Translations under genes and position numbers: made by a program
Notes under the pieces: generated by a model
What the model was told of the DNA's origin: nothing
Database searches by the model: none
The model's input: only the letters and a program-made list of their open reading frames with translations
IMG/VR virus record: IMGVR_UViG_3300042691_040521
Span: 1-28,638 of that record
From: a virus
Length of the DNA: 28,638 bases
Direction: 5' to 3' (one strand)
Part shown: positions 1 through 6,175 of the stretch, in pieces
Layout: the number at the start of each line of letters is the position of its first letter
Position numbering within the stretch: the first letter of the stretch is position 1

Positions 1-18
1 AAAAAATTTTCAAGCTTC

Positions 19-321
19 ATGTACAGACCTCTTCCCGATAACTGCACGATTAAACCCAGCTCCATCGATGGACTGGGTTTATTTGCGACAAAGTTTATCC
101 CAGTTGGACATGATCTAGGCATGACCCATATATTCGATAATAGAATGGAAGATGGTATTATCAGACTTCCTTTAGGAGGATTCTTCAATCACTCAGAAAC
201 TCCCAATTGTAAAGTTGAAGAGCATCTTTCGGATAATATACCTCACTTAAGATTAGTGGCAATTAAAGATATTGAACCTGGTGAGGAAATTACCGCTTAT
301 TACACACTTTATCAACCTTAA
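19..321 (+). CDS. Minimal SET-domain protein (possible lysine methyltransferase)
   Basis: A 100-residue protein made of little more than a SET domain, the fold that transfers methyl groups from S-adenosylmethionine to protein lysines. Visible motifs are GLGLFATKF (residues 18-26), the cofactor-binding GGFFNHSETPNC (53-64) and GEEITAYY (88-95), the last supplying the active-site Tyr. The layout resembles the small chlorovirus vSET enzyme (about 119 residues), and the post-SET Cys cluster of larger enzymes is absent. The substrate cannot be read from sequence; a host or phage protein is possible. The ATG follows an A/T-rich leader with no clear Shine-Dalgarno. The next gene begins 5 bases after the stop, suggesting co-transcription. 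Confidence 0.85.
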   Translation: MYRPLPDNCTIKPSSIDGLGLFATKFIPVGHDLGMTHIFDNRMEDGIIRLPLGGFFNHSETPNCKVEEHLSDNIPHLRLVAIKDIEPGEEITAYYTLYQP

Positions 322-326
322 AAATT

Positions 327-509
327 ATGAACAATCAACAAATGGAACAACTAGTAGAAAAGCAATCTGAATTAATACAGCTGCTGGAAGGGCAAATAGT
401 GGATCTCACAATGATGTCCAAGATTGAACTCGGCGATGATGTTATTGCCGAAGTTTGGAAACTGACGAAAGAAATAAATGCTCTTAAAGAGAATATTAAA
501 AAAAACTAG
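327..509 (+). CDS. Small helical hypothetical protein (60 aa)
   Basis: I do not recognise this protein. It is 60 residues, highly charged, and looks helical throughout, with heptad-like Leu/Ile spacing (MEQLVEKQSELIQLLEGQ, then VWKLTKEINALKENI), so a short coiled coil is likely. There is no signal peptide or membrane segment. It sits 5 bases after the SET gene and is probably in the same transcript. Confidence 0.6.
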   Translation: MNNQQMEQLVEKQSELIQLLEGQIVDLTMMSKIELGDDVIAEVWKLTKEINALKENIKKN

Positions 510-510
510 T

Positions 511-582
511 ATGAACAAGCTAGACATCATATACCAATGCCTCATAGGTTACATTCTCGAGAATGGGGTAGAGAACAACTAA
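511..582 (+). CDS. Possible micro-ORF (23 aa)
   Basis: An ATG one base after the previous stop opens a 23-codon frame (MNKLDIIYQCLIGYILENG...). It is too short for coding statistics and may be non-coding. It is listed because the position is typical of phage gene packing and the stretch is otherwise unexplained. Confidence 0.25.
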   Translation: MNKLDIIYQCLIGYILENGVENN

Positions 583-584
583 AA

Positions 585-604
585 AATAGAAAGTTACGAA
601 TAAC
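585..604 (+). repeat. Copy 1 of a junction repeat (aatagaaagttaYgaataac)
   Basis: This 20-base stretch matches 1522-1541 at 19 of 20 positions, and the first 14 bases recur with the same T at 1865-1878. In copies 2 and 3 the repeat includes the start codon of the downstream gene; here that ATG is ACG, so copy 1 looks like a decayed junction. Confidence 0.6.
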
Positions 605-624
605 AAAAAATAAATAAAAACAAC

Positions 625-798
625 ATGAAAAAATTCAGCGTAAGTGAACTACTAATTCTCGCAGTATGTATCGCATGTATCTTTATAAGCGAGTACATCT
701 ACATCTTTCAACACAATGTAGATAAAGCAATCTTTATAGGCCTATGGCCTCCAACGATGTTAGGAATTTTAAATTTCGTAAACGGTAAAAGAAAATAA
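625..798 (+). CDS. Small membrane protein (57 aa)
   Basis: The frame begins MKKFSVSELLILAVC and reads through two hydrophobic stretches, about residues 8-28 and 35-50, ending in a basic FVNGKRK tail. This predicts a two-pass inner-membrane protein with both ends in the cytoplasm. The ATG follows an A-rich leader as in other genes here, and the stop is one base from the next ATG, so the two are probably translated together. Function is unknown; small membrane proteins beside each other in phages are sometimes superinfection-exclusion or holin-like factors, but nothing specific shows that here. Confidence 0.6.
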   Translation: MKKFSVSELLILAVCIACIFISEYIYIFQHNVDKAIFIGLWPPTMLGILNFVNGKRK

Positions 799-799
799 A

Positions 800-1162
800 A
801 TGGAAAACTTAGACATCATAATCTTAACGTCAATTGTATGCACGTTGTTTGCTGTGTTTGGAATTGTTACGTACATAGAGATTCGTAAAGTCGGGAAAGA
901 CCCGACCTACGGTTCTAGCGAGACAGAGGTAAGCATAAGAGCCAATATGATAAAAGCTATTGGTTCACTATTCGATAATGATAACATATCAAAAAAAGAT
1001 AAAAAAATCATATACGGAACTATCAAACAAGCGATCTGTGATATGGAAAGTGATGGCGTCTATTTTCCTGAGAGTGTAAAAGATGATTTAAGGAAACAAC
1101 GAGATGAGCTGTACTGCGAGTATAGTAATTTACCTTCTGTAAAATCGTATGAAAATAAATAA
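800..1162 (+). CDS. Membrane-anchored hypothetical protein (120 aa)
   Basis: One N-terminal hydrophobic helix (about residues 5-25, IIILTSIVCTLFAVFGIVTY) is followed by a charged cytoplasmic part rich in Lys and Asp. The soluble part looks mostly helical (IRANMIKAIGSLFDN..., KDDLRKQRDELYCEYSNL). I recognise no family. It begins one base after the preceding membrane protein stops, so the pair may act together at the membrane. Confidence 0.75.
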   Translation: MENLDIIILTSIVCTLFAVFGIVTYIEIRKVGKDPTYGSSETEVSIRANMIKAIGSLFDNDNISKKDKKIIYGTIKQAICDMESDGVYFPESVKDDLRKQRDELYCEYSNLPSVKSYENK

Positions 1163-1164
1163 GT

Positions 1165-1536
1165 GTGGACTATAAAACAAGAAAGCTAGTAAAACCCGGT
1201 GACCTAAATTCAAGGGGAACCCTGTTTGGCGGACAGGTACTAAAGTGGATTGATGAAGAAGCGGCAATCTTTGCTATCTGTCAACTTGATTCACCAAACA
1301 TAGTAACCAAAGCCATATCGGAAATAAACTTTGCTAAAACAGCAAAACAGGGTGACATTGTTGAAATCGGTATGGAACTGGTATCAATAGGCAATACTTC
1401 AATTACAATGATGTGTGATGTCAGAAACAAAAACACCAAAGAAACAATTGTAAAAATAGACAAGATAGTATTTGTATTGCTAGACGAGGACGGTAAACCA
1501 AGAGCACATAACATACAAAACAATAGAAAGTTATGA
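1165..1536 (+). CDS. Acyl-CoA thioesterase, hotdog fold (YciA/ACOT type)
   Basis: A 123-residue hotdog-fold protein of the YciA/acyl-CoA thioesterase type, which hydrolyses acyl-CoA to free acid and CoA. The diagnostic segment is LNSRGTLFGGQVLKWIDEEA (residues 14-33): the turn NxxGxxxGG followed by the hot-dog helix with a catalytic Asp in WIDEEAAI. The later strand EINFAKTAKQGDIVEI also fits. Length is slightly short for the family (about 130-160) because the C-terminal tail is reduced. The start is a GTG two bases after the previous stop; no in-frame ATG precedes the conserved core. The gene's last codons are part of a repeat, and its stop overlaps the next start (ATGA). Hotdog thioesterases are uncommon phage cargo; the substrate is unknown. 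Confidence 0.85.
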   Translation: MDYKTRKLVKPGDLNSRGTLFGGQVLKWIDEEAAIFAICQLDSPNIVTKAISEINFAKTAKQGDIVEIGMELVSIGNTSITMMCDVRNKNTKETIVKIDKIVFVLLDEDGKPRAHNIQNNRKL

Positions 1537-1541
1537 ATAAC
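1522..1541 (+). repeat. Copy 2 of the junction repeat
   Basis: This copy spans the end of the thioesterase gene and contains the start codon (ATG 1533) of the following gene. Its first 14 bases recur exactly at 1865-1878, so the gene between is flanked by direct repeats that each include a start codon. Confidence 0.7.
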
Positions 1542-1883
1542 GAACAACAAGAACTATTGAATGAGGCGTATGAGAACTATAAGGATTCAAGGGAATGTCA
1601 GTGGACACCAACTTATTTTCCTACACCTTATACACAAGAAGAGTTCATCAACAAATGTAAAACCGATAATGAGTTCAGTGAAAAGTGGGGATTAAAGATT
1701 GATGAAAGGGAGTTGAGTTTGGAAGAAAGAATGGACTTATCCAGAGAAAAGCGACGTACCTACTGGAATTGGCAAAATTGGAGTATTGAAGAAATGGAAT
1801 ACCATTTGACGGATGTATGGAATATACCAACCAAACTAATCACAATAACATATAAAGGTAACACAATAGAAAGTTATGTCTAA
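1533..1883 (+). CDS. Small protein assembled from thymidylate-synthase segments
   Basis: A 116-residue protein that is not a whole enzyme but carries three blocks, in the same order, found in the synthase genes downstream. PYTQEEFINKCKTDNEF matches [17 protein letters not shown] in the synthase N-part and is also very similar at DNA level. ERELSLEER matches TRELSMEER, and IPTKLITITYKGN resembles IPTRAISLMWNQR, both in the C-part. The catalytic PPCH region and most of the fold are missing, so synthase activity is not expected. It could be a deletion derivative retained as a gene, or a decaying relic that stays open by chance. It is bounded by 14-base direct repeats, which suggests a mobile or recombining cassette. 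Confidence 0.6.
   Translation: MNNEQQELLNEAYENYKDSRECQWTPTYFPTPYTQEEFINKCKTDNEFSEKWGLKIDERELSLEERMDLSREKRRTYWNWQNWSIEEMEYHLTDVWNIPTKLITITYKGNTIESYV
1865..1878 (+). repeat. Copy 3 of the junction repeat
   Basis: The sequence aatagaaagttatg, identical to 1522-1535, again ends in a start codon (ATG 1876). It is read in a different frame from copy 2, so similarity at protein level does not explain its conservation. Confidence 0.7.
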
Positions 1884-2004
1884 AAAAATAAAAAAACGAA
1901 GTATAATTCAAATAGATTTGAGTGGTTGTAAAAATTCGAATGAATGTATTAAGGTAATAGAATTAATTACATCAGGTAAAGTTAAAATTAAAGTAAATGA
2001 ATAA
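1876..2004 (+). CDS. Small basic hypothetical protein (42 aa)
   Basis: A 42-codon frame starting [18 protein letters not shown] overlaps the previous gene by 8 bases and the thymidylate synthase start by 8 bases. It is basic at the N-terminus, has two Cys residues and no membrane segment. Its start codon is supplied by the third junction repeat. No family is recognised. The double overlap favours a real translated link between the flanking genes, but shortness limits certainty. Confidence 0.45.
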   Translation: MSKKIKKRSIIQIDLSGCKNSNECIKVIELITSGKVKIKVNE

Positions 2005-2686
2005 TTTAGATAAAGAATATCAACACCTATTAGAATACATTTTAGGTAATGGAACAGAAAAGAAAGATAGAACAGGAACAGGTACATTATCAATCTTTGG
2101 TTGGCAAATCAGACATGACATGAAGGAAGGCTTCCCACTACTAACAACAAAGAAGATGGCTTGGAAGTCAATCGTAACAGAGCTGTTATGGTTTCTACGT
2201 GGTGATACAAATATCAAATATCTTTTGGATAATGATTGTATGATATGGGTGGGAGATGCATACAAGTCCTACTTAAAAGGAGGTCACACAAAGTGGTTGA
2301 AGCAAGCCGAATATGATGTCGAAGGATTTGGGAAGATGACTATACCTGTACCCTACTCACAAGAAGAGTTCATCAACAAAATCAAAACCGATGATGAGTT
2401 TGCAAAGAAGTGGGGTGAATTAGGACCGATATACGGTAAGCAATGGCGAGATTGGTGCGGTATTGATGAGATGTGGAATAACTTTGATGAGAATGGTGAT
2501 AAATTTGTCAGAGCATCTGTAAAACATATAGACCAAATCGCAAACCTAATCTCCGAACTCAAAACAAACCCAGACAGCCGTAGGTTAATGGTTAATGCTT
2601 GGAACGTTGCAGATTTGCCGGTTACTGATTATAGAACAGATGATGAACTTTATCGAGATTACTTAAAAGATATAGGAAAATCATAA
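1997..2686 (+). CDS. thyA: Thymidylate synthase, N-terminal part (interrupted gene)
   Basis: Clear ThyA-type synthase (dUMP + methylene-tetrahydrofolate to dTMP). Present are the dUMP phosphate-binding DRTGTGT (residues 24-30), [32 protein letters not shown], and [18 protein letters not shown] near residue 200. Homology ends abruptly there; the last 20 or so residues ([15 protein letters not shown]...) match nothing in the family. The catalytic Cys and folate-binding C-terminal half lie in a separate frame at 3616-4248. This polypeptide alone therefore cannot be active. Either a removable intron joins the parts, or the gene is broken, or the two halves assemble as separate chains. The GIY-YIG endonuclease between them points to insertion by a homing element. 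Confidence 0.9.
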   Translation: MNNLDKEYQHLLEYILGNGTEKKDRTGTGTLSIFGWQIRHDMKEGFPLLTTKKMAWKSIVTELLWFLRGDTNIKYLLDNDCMIWVGDAYKSYLKGGHTKWLKQAEYDVEGFGKMTIPVPYSQEEFINKIKTDDEFAKKWGELGPIYGKQWRDWCGIDEMWNNFDENGDKFVRASVKHIDQIANLISELKTNPDSRRLMVNAWNVADLPVTDYRTDDELYRDYLKDIGKS

Positions 2687-2690
2687 AAAC

Positions 2691-2730
2691 TATTACCTTC
2701 CTTAGATATATAAATAAAAAGGAGGTAATA
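2691..2730 (+). promoter_or_regulatory. RBS-sequestering hairpin upstream of the homing endonuclease
   Basis: Bases 2691-2703 (tattaccttcctt) pair with 2719-2730 (aaggaggtaata) in a 12-bp stem with one bulged T. The 3' strand is the strong Shine-Dalgarno AAGGAGG, 10 bases before the ATG at 2736, so read-through transcripts should have a masked ribosome-binding site. The 15-base loop holds a late-promoter-like TATAAATA. Confidence 0.75.
2709..2716 (+). promoter_or_regulatory. T4-late-like promoter element TATAAATA in the hairpin loop
   Basis: TATAAATA is the T4 late promoter consensus. Transcription starting several bases downstream would begin near the Shine-Dalgarno and lose the 5' arm of the hairpin, freeing the endonuclease start. 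This matches the logic described for T4 I-TevI. The octamer alone is weak evidence in AT-rich DNA; the position is what makes it notable. Confidence 0.45.
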
Positions 2731-2735
2731 CCATT

Positions 2736-3635
2736 ATGGTTATCTATAAGACAACAAATTTAGTGAACGATAAGATTTACATAGGACAAGACAAATATAA
2801 CAATCCAAGATACCTTGGTTCCGGAAAAATTTTACATCTTGCTTTCAAAAAGCATGGTATAGAAAATTTCAGAAAAGAGATAGTTGAAGTATGCGAATCT
2901 CAAGAAATACTAAATCAACGTGAAGAATTTTGGATAAGTTACTATAACTCGACTGATAGGAAAATTGGTTACAATATCGCAAAAGGCGGAAGTGGCGGAG
3001 ACACTATATCAAATCATCCTGAGAAAGAACAAATAGGAAAGAGGCACTCAGATTGGATGAAAGAAAATAACCCAACTAAGGGTAGAAAGAAGACAGAGAA
3101 TGAGATTAAAAATTGGAAAAACTCTTATGTTGGCAAGTGGAAAGGTGAAAAGAATCCAAACTTTGGTAGTAAAAGAAGCGAATCCTCTAAAGAAAAAATG
3201 TCTGAAGAAAGGAAAAGGTGGTGGGTTAATTTATCAGAAAGTGAAAGAGAAGAAATAGGGAAAAAAATAAGTGAAGCAAACATAGGAAAATCTGGAAATT
3301 CTTGGACAGAGGAACAGAAAAAAGCACACTCTAAATGGATGAAAGAAAATAACCCATTTAAAGAAAAAACTCATACTGATGAAGTTAAGAAAAGAATATC
3401 CTTAGCAAATTCAGGAAAACCTAAGTCTGAAGAAACTAAAAGAAAGTTAAGTGAGGCAAACAAAGGGCATAAACCGGGAAATATAGTAAAGGTTCAAATT
3501 GATAATATCATTTATGAAAGTTTAACAGATGCTTCAAATAAGACTGGTATAAACTTGTCAACACTAAGGAATAGAATCAAATCAAAAAGCATTAAATACT
3601 TAAATTACAAAATATATGAAGACCCCTCTAAGTAA
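2736..3635 (+). CDS. GIY-YIG homing endonuclease with NUMOD3 repeats
   Basis: A 299-residue homing endonuclease. The N-terminal catalytic domain (residues 1-90) shows VIYKTTN...KIYIG, the GIY and YIG strands, then HGIENFRKE with the conserved Arg and NQREEFWISYYN with the metal-binding Glu. Residues 100-245 hold several NUMOD3-type DNA-binding modules (NPTKGRKKTE, NPNFGSKRSE, ANIGKS, NPFKEKTHTDEVKKRIS, SGKPKSEETKRKLSEANKG). Residues 250-295 resemble a NUMOD1/IENR1 helix-turn-helix (IYESLTDASNKTGINLSTLR). It cuts DNA to spread its own gene. It has an unusually strong Shine-Dalgarno for this genome, masked by the upstream hairpin. Its 3' end overlaps the start of the synthase C-part by 20 bases. 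Confidence 0.93.
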   Translation: MVIYKTTNLVNDKIYIGQDKYNNPRYLGSGKILHLAFKKHGIENFRKEIVEVCESQEILNQREEFWISYYNSTDRKIGYNIAKGGSGGDTISNHPEKEQIGKRHSDWMKENNPTKGRKKTENEIKNWKNSYVGKWKGEKNPNFGSKRSESSKEKMSEERKRWWVNLSESEREEIGKKISEANIGKSGNSWTEEQKKAHSKWMKENNPFKEKTHTDEVKKRISLANSGKPKSEETKRKLSEANKGHKPGNIVKVQIDNIIYESLTDASNKTGINLSTLRNRIKSKSIKYLNYKIYEDPSK

Positions 3636-4248
3636 AGAAGAGTTTTTACAAAAACTTAAAACGGATAAGGAGTTTAATTTTAGATACGGAAGAAAACATA
3701 TTACAGAAGGAAAAATGGTTCTCCCACCATGTCATTATGGATTTCAAGTTTATACGAGAGAGTTGAGTATGGAAGAAAGAGTATATATTTTTAATAATAA
3801 AAAAGAATCTGGGGAGGTAATTGTTCCTGAATTTAAGACAGTTGGGGATATGAATGGATGGACAAATAAATTACTAGAAGAAACTATACCAACCAGAGCA
3901 ATCTCTCTAATGTGGAATCAACGCTCAGTAGATACATTCCTTGGTTTACCATTCAATATAGCAAGTTATGGTTTGTTGTTAGAGATTATTGCTAAGGAAG
4001 TGAATATGATTCCTGACGAACTGATTGGTAATTTAGGTGATGTGCACCTTTACAGCAACCACATCGAGCAAGCTAAGGAGCAAATTGGAAGAGAGCCATT
4101 TGAGTTACCAAAATTAAAAATTGATTTATTTGATGAAAACAACCACTATATTGGAGATAAAGATGATATCTCTGAATATAACATTGAACAATTCAAATTA
4201 GAAAACTACCAATCACATCCAAGTATAAAAGCACCACTGTCCAATTAA
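3616..4248 (+). CDS. thyA: Thymidylate synthase, C-terminal part with a replaced N-terminus
   Basis: From residue 34 on this is the C-terminal half of thymidylate synthase: MVLPPCHYGFQVY with the catalytic Cys39, the dUMP-binding RAISLMWNQRSVDTFLGLP, NIASYGLL, GDVHLYSNHIEQ, and the C-terminal HPSIKAPLSN. Residues 1-33 are not what should precede it. TPLSKEEFLQKLKTDKEF is instead a third version of the segment found near residue 120 of the N-part and in the gene at 1533. The frame opens inside the endonuclease gene (20-base overlap). If an intron is spliced, the exon junction should fall near 3710, joining ADLP to MVLPPCH. If not, this is a separate chain with its own start. Confidence 0.88.
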   Translation: MKTPLSKEEFLQKLKTDKEFNFRYGRKHITEGKMVLPPCHYGFQVYTRELSMEERVYIFNNKKESGEVIVPEFKTVGDMNGWTNKLLEETIPTRAISLMWNQRSVDTFLGLPFNIASYGLLLEIIAKEVNMIPDELIGNLGDVHLYSNHIEQAKEQIGREPFELPKLKIDLFDENNHYIGDKDDISEYNIEQFKLENYQSHPSIKAPLSN

Positions 4249-4250
4249 TT

Positions 4251-4559
4251 ATGAAAAAAAATAAAACCACCACTTTTGATTTAGACGAACATTTAATTTC
4301 AATAAAAGCAAGTACGATTGTAAAATTAAATGAGCAATTTTCCATTTACACTATGGATGGTCCGATTGACTTCAGGGTTGAAGTAAAATGCGACTTCGCT
4401 GATATTCCAGAAAAGTATCACGAAATATGTCTAAATGTATTGACATCAAAGTATGCTAACAAAGTTTCATTTGGTCGTAATCCTTTTTCGGAATGTAAAC
4501 CGATTGTAAAAAGAAAGTGGTGGCAGTTCTGGAAATCACAATACTTTGAAACTAACTAA
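4251..4559 (+). CDS. Hypothetical protein (102 aa) next to the synthase
   Basis: I do not recognise this protein. It is soluble, without signal or membrane segment, and ends in an aromatic/basic stretch (KRKWWQFWKSQYFETN). It starts 2 bases after the synthase stop. Directly after its own stop, in the same frame, comes a remnant of a second thymidylate synthase C-terminus. The gene therefore appears to have been inserted into, or fused onto, the tail of an older synthase copy. Confidence 0.75.
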   Translation: MKKNKTTTFDLDEHLISIKASTIVKLNEQFSIYTMDGPIDFRVEVKCDFADIPEKYHEICLNVLTSKYANKVSFGRNPFSECKPIVKRKWWQFWKSQYFETN

Positions 4560-4601
4560 TATCAATCACACCCAGCAATTAAAGCCGCTCTTTCCAACTA
4601 G
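4560..4601 (+). pseudogene. Remnant of a second thymidylate synthase C-terminus
   Basis: Read in frame, these 14 codons give YQSHPAIKAALSN and a stop. This matches the intact synthase end YQSHPSIKAPLSN at 11 of 13 residues, with about 71 percent base identity by hand alignment and many synonymous third-position differences. It has no start codon and follows a stop. It is a diverged remnant, not a recent copy. Confidence 0.8.
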
Positions 4602-4650
4602 AATTAATACAAATTCAGGATAAATACTAAAAGATATTATCCTAACATAA

Positions 4651-5334
4651 ATGAACCCCATATTATCAATTGTTATACCCTCAAAAAATGAGGGATTTAA
4701 CTTGATTCAGGTCTTAAATCTATTAAGGGGGCAAACAGATTGTCAAGTTATAGTAGCAGATTCATCCGACGATAACGATTCTTTAACGTTATTAAAAAGT
4801 TATGATTTACCTAATATCAAAATAGTAAATGGGGGGTTACCTTCAGTGGCTAGAAATAAAGGAGCGAGTTTAGTGGAGACCCCTTATGTTTTATTCATTG
4901 ACGCCGACACTTATATCTACGAGAAAGATCTGATAAATAACTGTTTAAAAACTGCTATTCAAGGGGATTATGATCTGGTGACTTGTAAATTTAAAACGGA
5001 TAAACCTTATAGATGGGTTTACAAGGCATTTACAGTAATACAGATGTTTACGTCATTCACTAAGCCTTTTGCGCTTGGAGGATTTATGCTGTTTAAAACA
5101 GAGACTTTTAAAAAATTAGGTGGATTCAATGAAGAAGATAAAATTGCCGAAGATTATCATCTCAGCTCCAAAATTAGACCTTCTAAATTTAAAGTACAAA
5201 ACAATTACGTTTATACTCCGAGTAGAAGATTTTGCAAGAAAGGTGTTTGGTATATGATTAAGCTAATGCTTCGTTGTTGGATTAATAGAAACAACAATGA
5301 TTTTTATAAAAAAGATTATAATTACTGGTCATGA
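4651..5334 (+). CDS. Family 2 glycosyltransferase (GT-A fold)
   Basis: A 227-residue GT2-type transferase that would move a sugar from a nucleotide-sugar donor to a glycan, lipid or DNA acceptor. The nucleotide-binding start is SIVIPSKNEG (6-15), VIVADSSDD is strand 2, and the metal-binding DxD is DAD at 84-86. The acceptor-side region reads GGFMLFKTETFKKLGGFNE followed by EDYHLSSK, with the ED as likely catalytic base. The hydrophobic segment WVYKAFTVIQMFTSF suggests membrane association. It precedes a tiny membrane protein and an LpxH-type phosphoesterase in a 4-base-overlap array, so surface glycolipid modification is the most natural guess. Base modification of phage DNA cannot be excluded. 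Confidence 0.88.
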   Translation: MNPILSIVIPSKNEGFNLIQVLNLLRGQTDCQVIVADSSDDNDSLTLLKSYDLPNIKIVNGGLPSVARNKGASLVETPYVLFIDADTYIYEKDLINNCLKTAIQGDYDLVTCKFKTDKPYRWVYKAFTVIQMFTSFTKPFALGGFMLFKTETFKKLGGFNEEDKIAEDYHLSSKIRPSKFKVQNNYVYTPSRRFCKKGVWYMIKLMLRCWINRNNNDFYKKDYNYWS

Positions 5335-5432
5335 AAAACAAAAAGATAGAATTGTTTTATAGCTTTGAAAAGCTGATTGTAGGATCGTCTTTATTGCTGA
5401 TAGCCCTAGTAAAATTAATTTCAGGAATATGA
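5331..5432 (+). CDS. Tiny membrane protein (33 aa)
   Basis: ATG overlaps the glycosyltransferase stop (ATGA), and its own stop overlaps the next ATG the same way. The sequence MKNKKIELFYSFEKLIVGSS leads into a hydrophobic stretch (SSLLLIALVKLISGI), a single membrane helix. The two 4-base overlaps strongly suggest real, coupled translation. It may anchor or accompany the flanking envelope enzymes. Confidence 0.55.
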   Translation: MKNKKIELFYSFEKLIVGSSLLLIALVKLISGI

Positions 5433-6142
5433 AGTATAAAGCCATAGTCGTATCAGATTTACATCTAGGAACTAAAGACTCGAAGGCAAACGAGTTTATA
5501 GAATTTCTGGATTCACACCCCACCGATCTTTTGATTCTAAATGGGGATATAATTGACGGATGGGCTTTAAATAGAGGTGCTAAATGGAAAAAGAAACACA
5601 CAAATGTCATATCAGCCCTTCTCAAAATGTCTAACAAAACAAAAATAGTTTGGATAAGGGGTAATCATGACGAGTTTCTAGATGATTTTATAGGTAGCAA
5701 ATTTGGAAACATTGAAATAAGAAGGGATTACGTTTTACCGGTAGGCGATAGAAATTACTACATATTTCATGGTGATGCTATAGATGTTTTTATCACAAAA
5801 TATAAGTGGCTATCAAAGCTAGGATCTGTAGGATATGATTTTGCTTTATGGCTTAATAGATGGTATAATAGATATAGGTTATGGAGGGGGTTATCGTATC
5901 AATCTATATCACAAAAAATAAAACTAGGGGTTAAAGCTGCAACAAACTATATAAATGATTTCGAAACAACTGCCGTGAAAATGGCATACAAAGAAGGATG
6001 CGACGGTGTTATATGTGGACATATCCATCAGCCGGCTGAATATAGAACACAAAATGGACACTATATGAACACTGGAGACTGGGTTGAAAATAAAACAGCT
6101 ATAATCGTGGATCAAGATAATAAAATCTCTCTTATAAAATAA
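5429..6142 (+). CDS. LpxH-type metallophosphoesterase (UDP-2,3-diacylglucosamine diphosphatase-like)
   Basis: A 237-residue calcineurin-like phosphoesterase closest in pattern to LpxH-type enzymes of lipid A synthesis (COG2908), which split UDP-diacylglucosamine to lipid X and UMP. Metal-site motifs in order are SDLHLG (9-14), NGDIIDG (38-44), RGNHDEF (77-83), FHGDAIDVF, CGHIHQP, and NTGDWVE near residue 215; GHIH with NxGDWVE is characteristic of this subgroup. There is a central amphipathic region (LWLNRWYNRYRLWRG) like the lipid-binding cap of LpxH. Full length for the family. It is coupled to the small membrane protein and glycosyltransferase upstream. A role in altering host lipopolysaccharide is inferred from context, not shown. 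Confidence 0.85.
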   Translation: MKYKAIVVSDLHLGTKDSKANEFIEFLDSHPTDLLILNGDIIDGWALNRGAKWKKKHTNVISALLKMSNKTKIVWIRGNHDEFLDDFIGSKFGNIEIRRDYVLPVGDRNYYIFHGDAIDVFITKYKWLSKLGSVGYDFALWLNRWYNRYRLWRGLSYQSISQKIKLGVKAATNYINDFETTAVKMAYKEGCDGVICGHIHQPAEYRTQNGHYMNTGDWVENKTAIIVDQDNKISLIK

Positions 6143-6175
6143 ACAATTTTTTTTAATCTTCTAAAAATTTAGCAA

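Noticed and set aside
1533-1565. LLNE near the N-terminus of the 116-residue protein as another targeting leader
   Set aside because: The leader lacks the aromatic residues seen in the others, and the gene belongs to the synthase-derived locus. It is treated as a chance match, and it shows that the tripeptide alone is not specific.
2667-2676. AAGATATAGG resembles the S element of group I introns (AAGATATAGTCC)
   Set aside because: No matching R element (GACTA-type) with P7 pairing was found at a sensible distance, and the stretch is also readable as coding sequence. It is not enough to call a group I intron.
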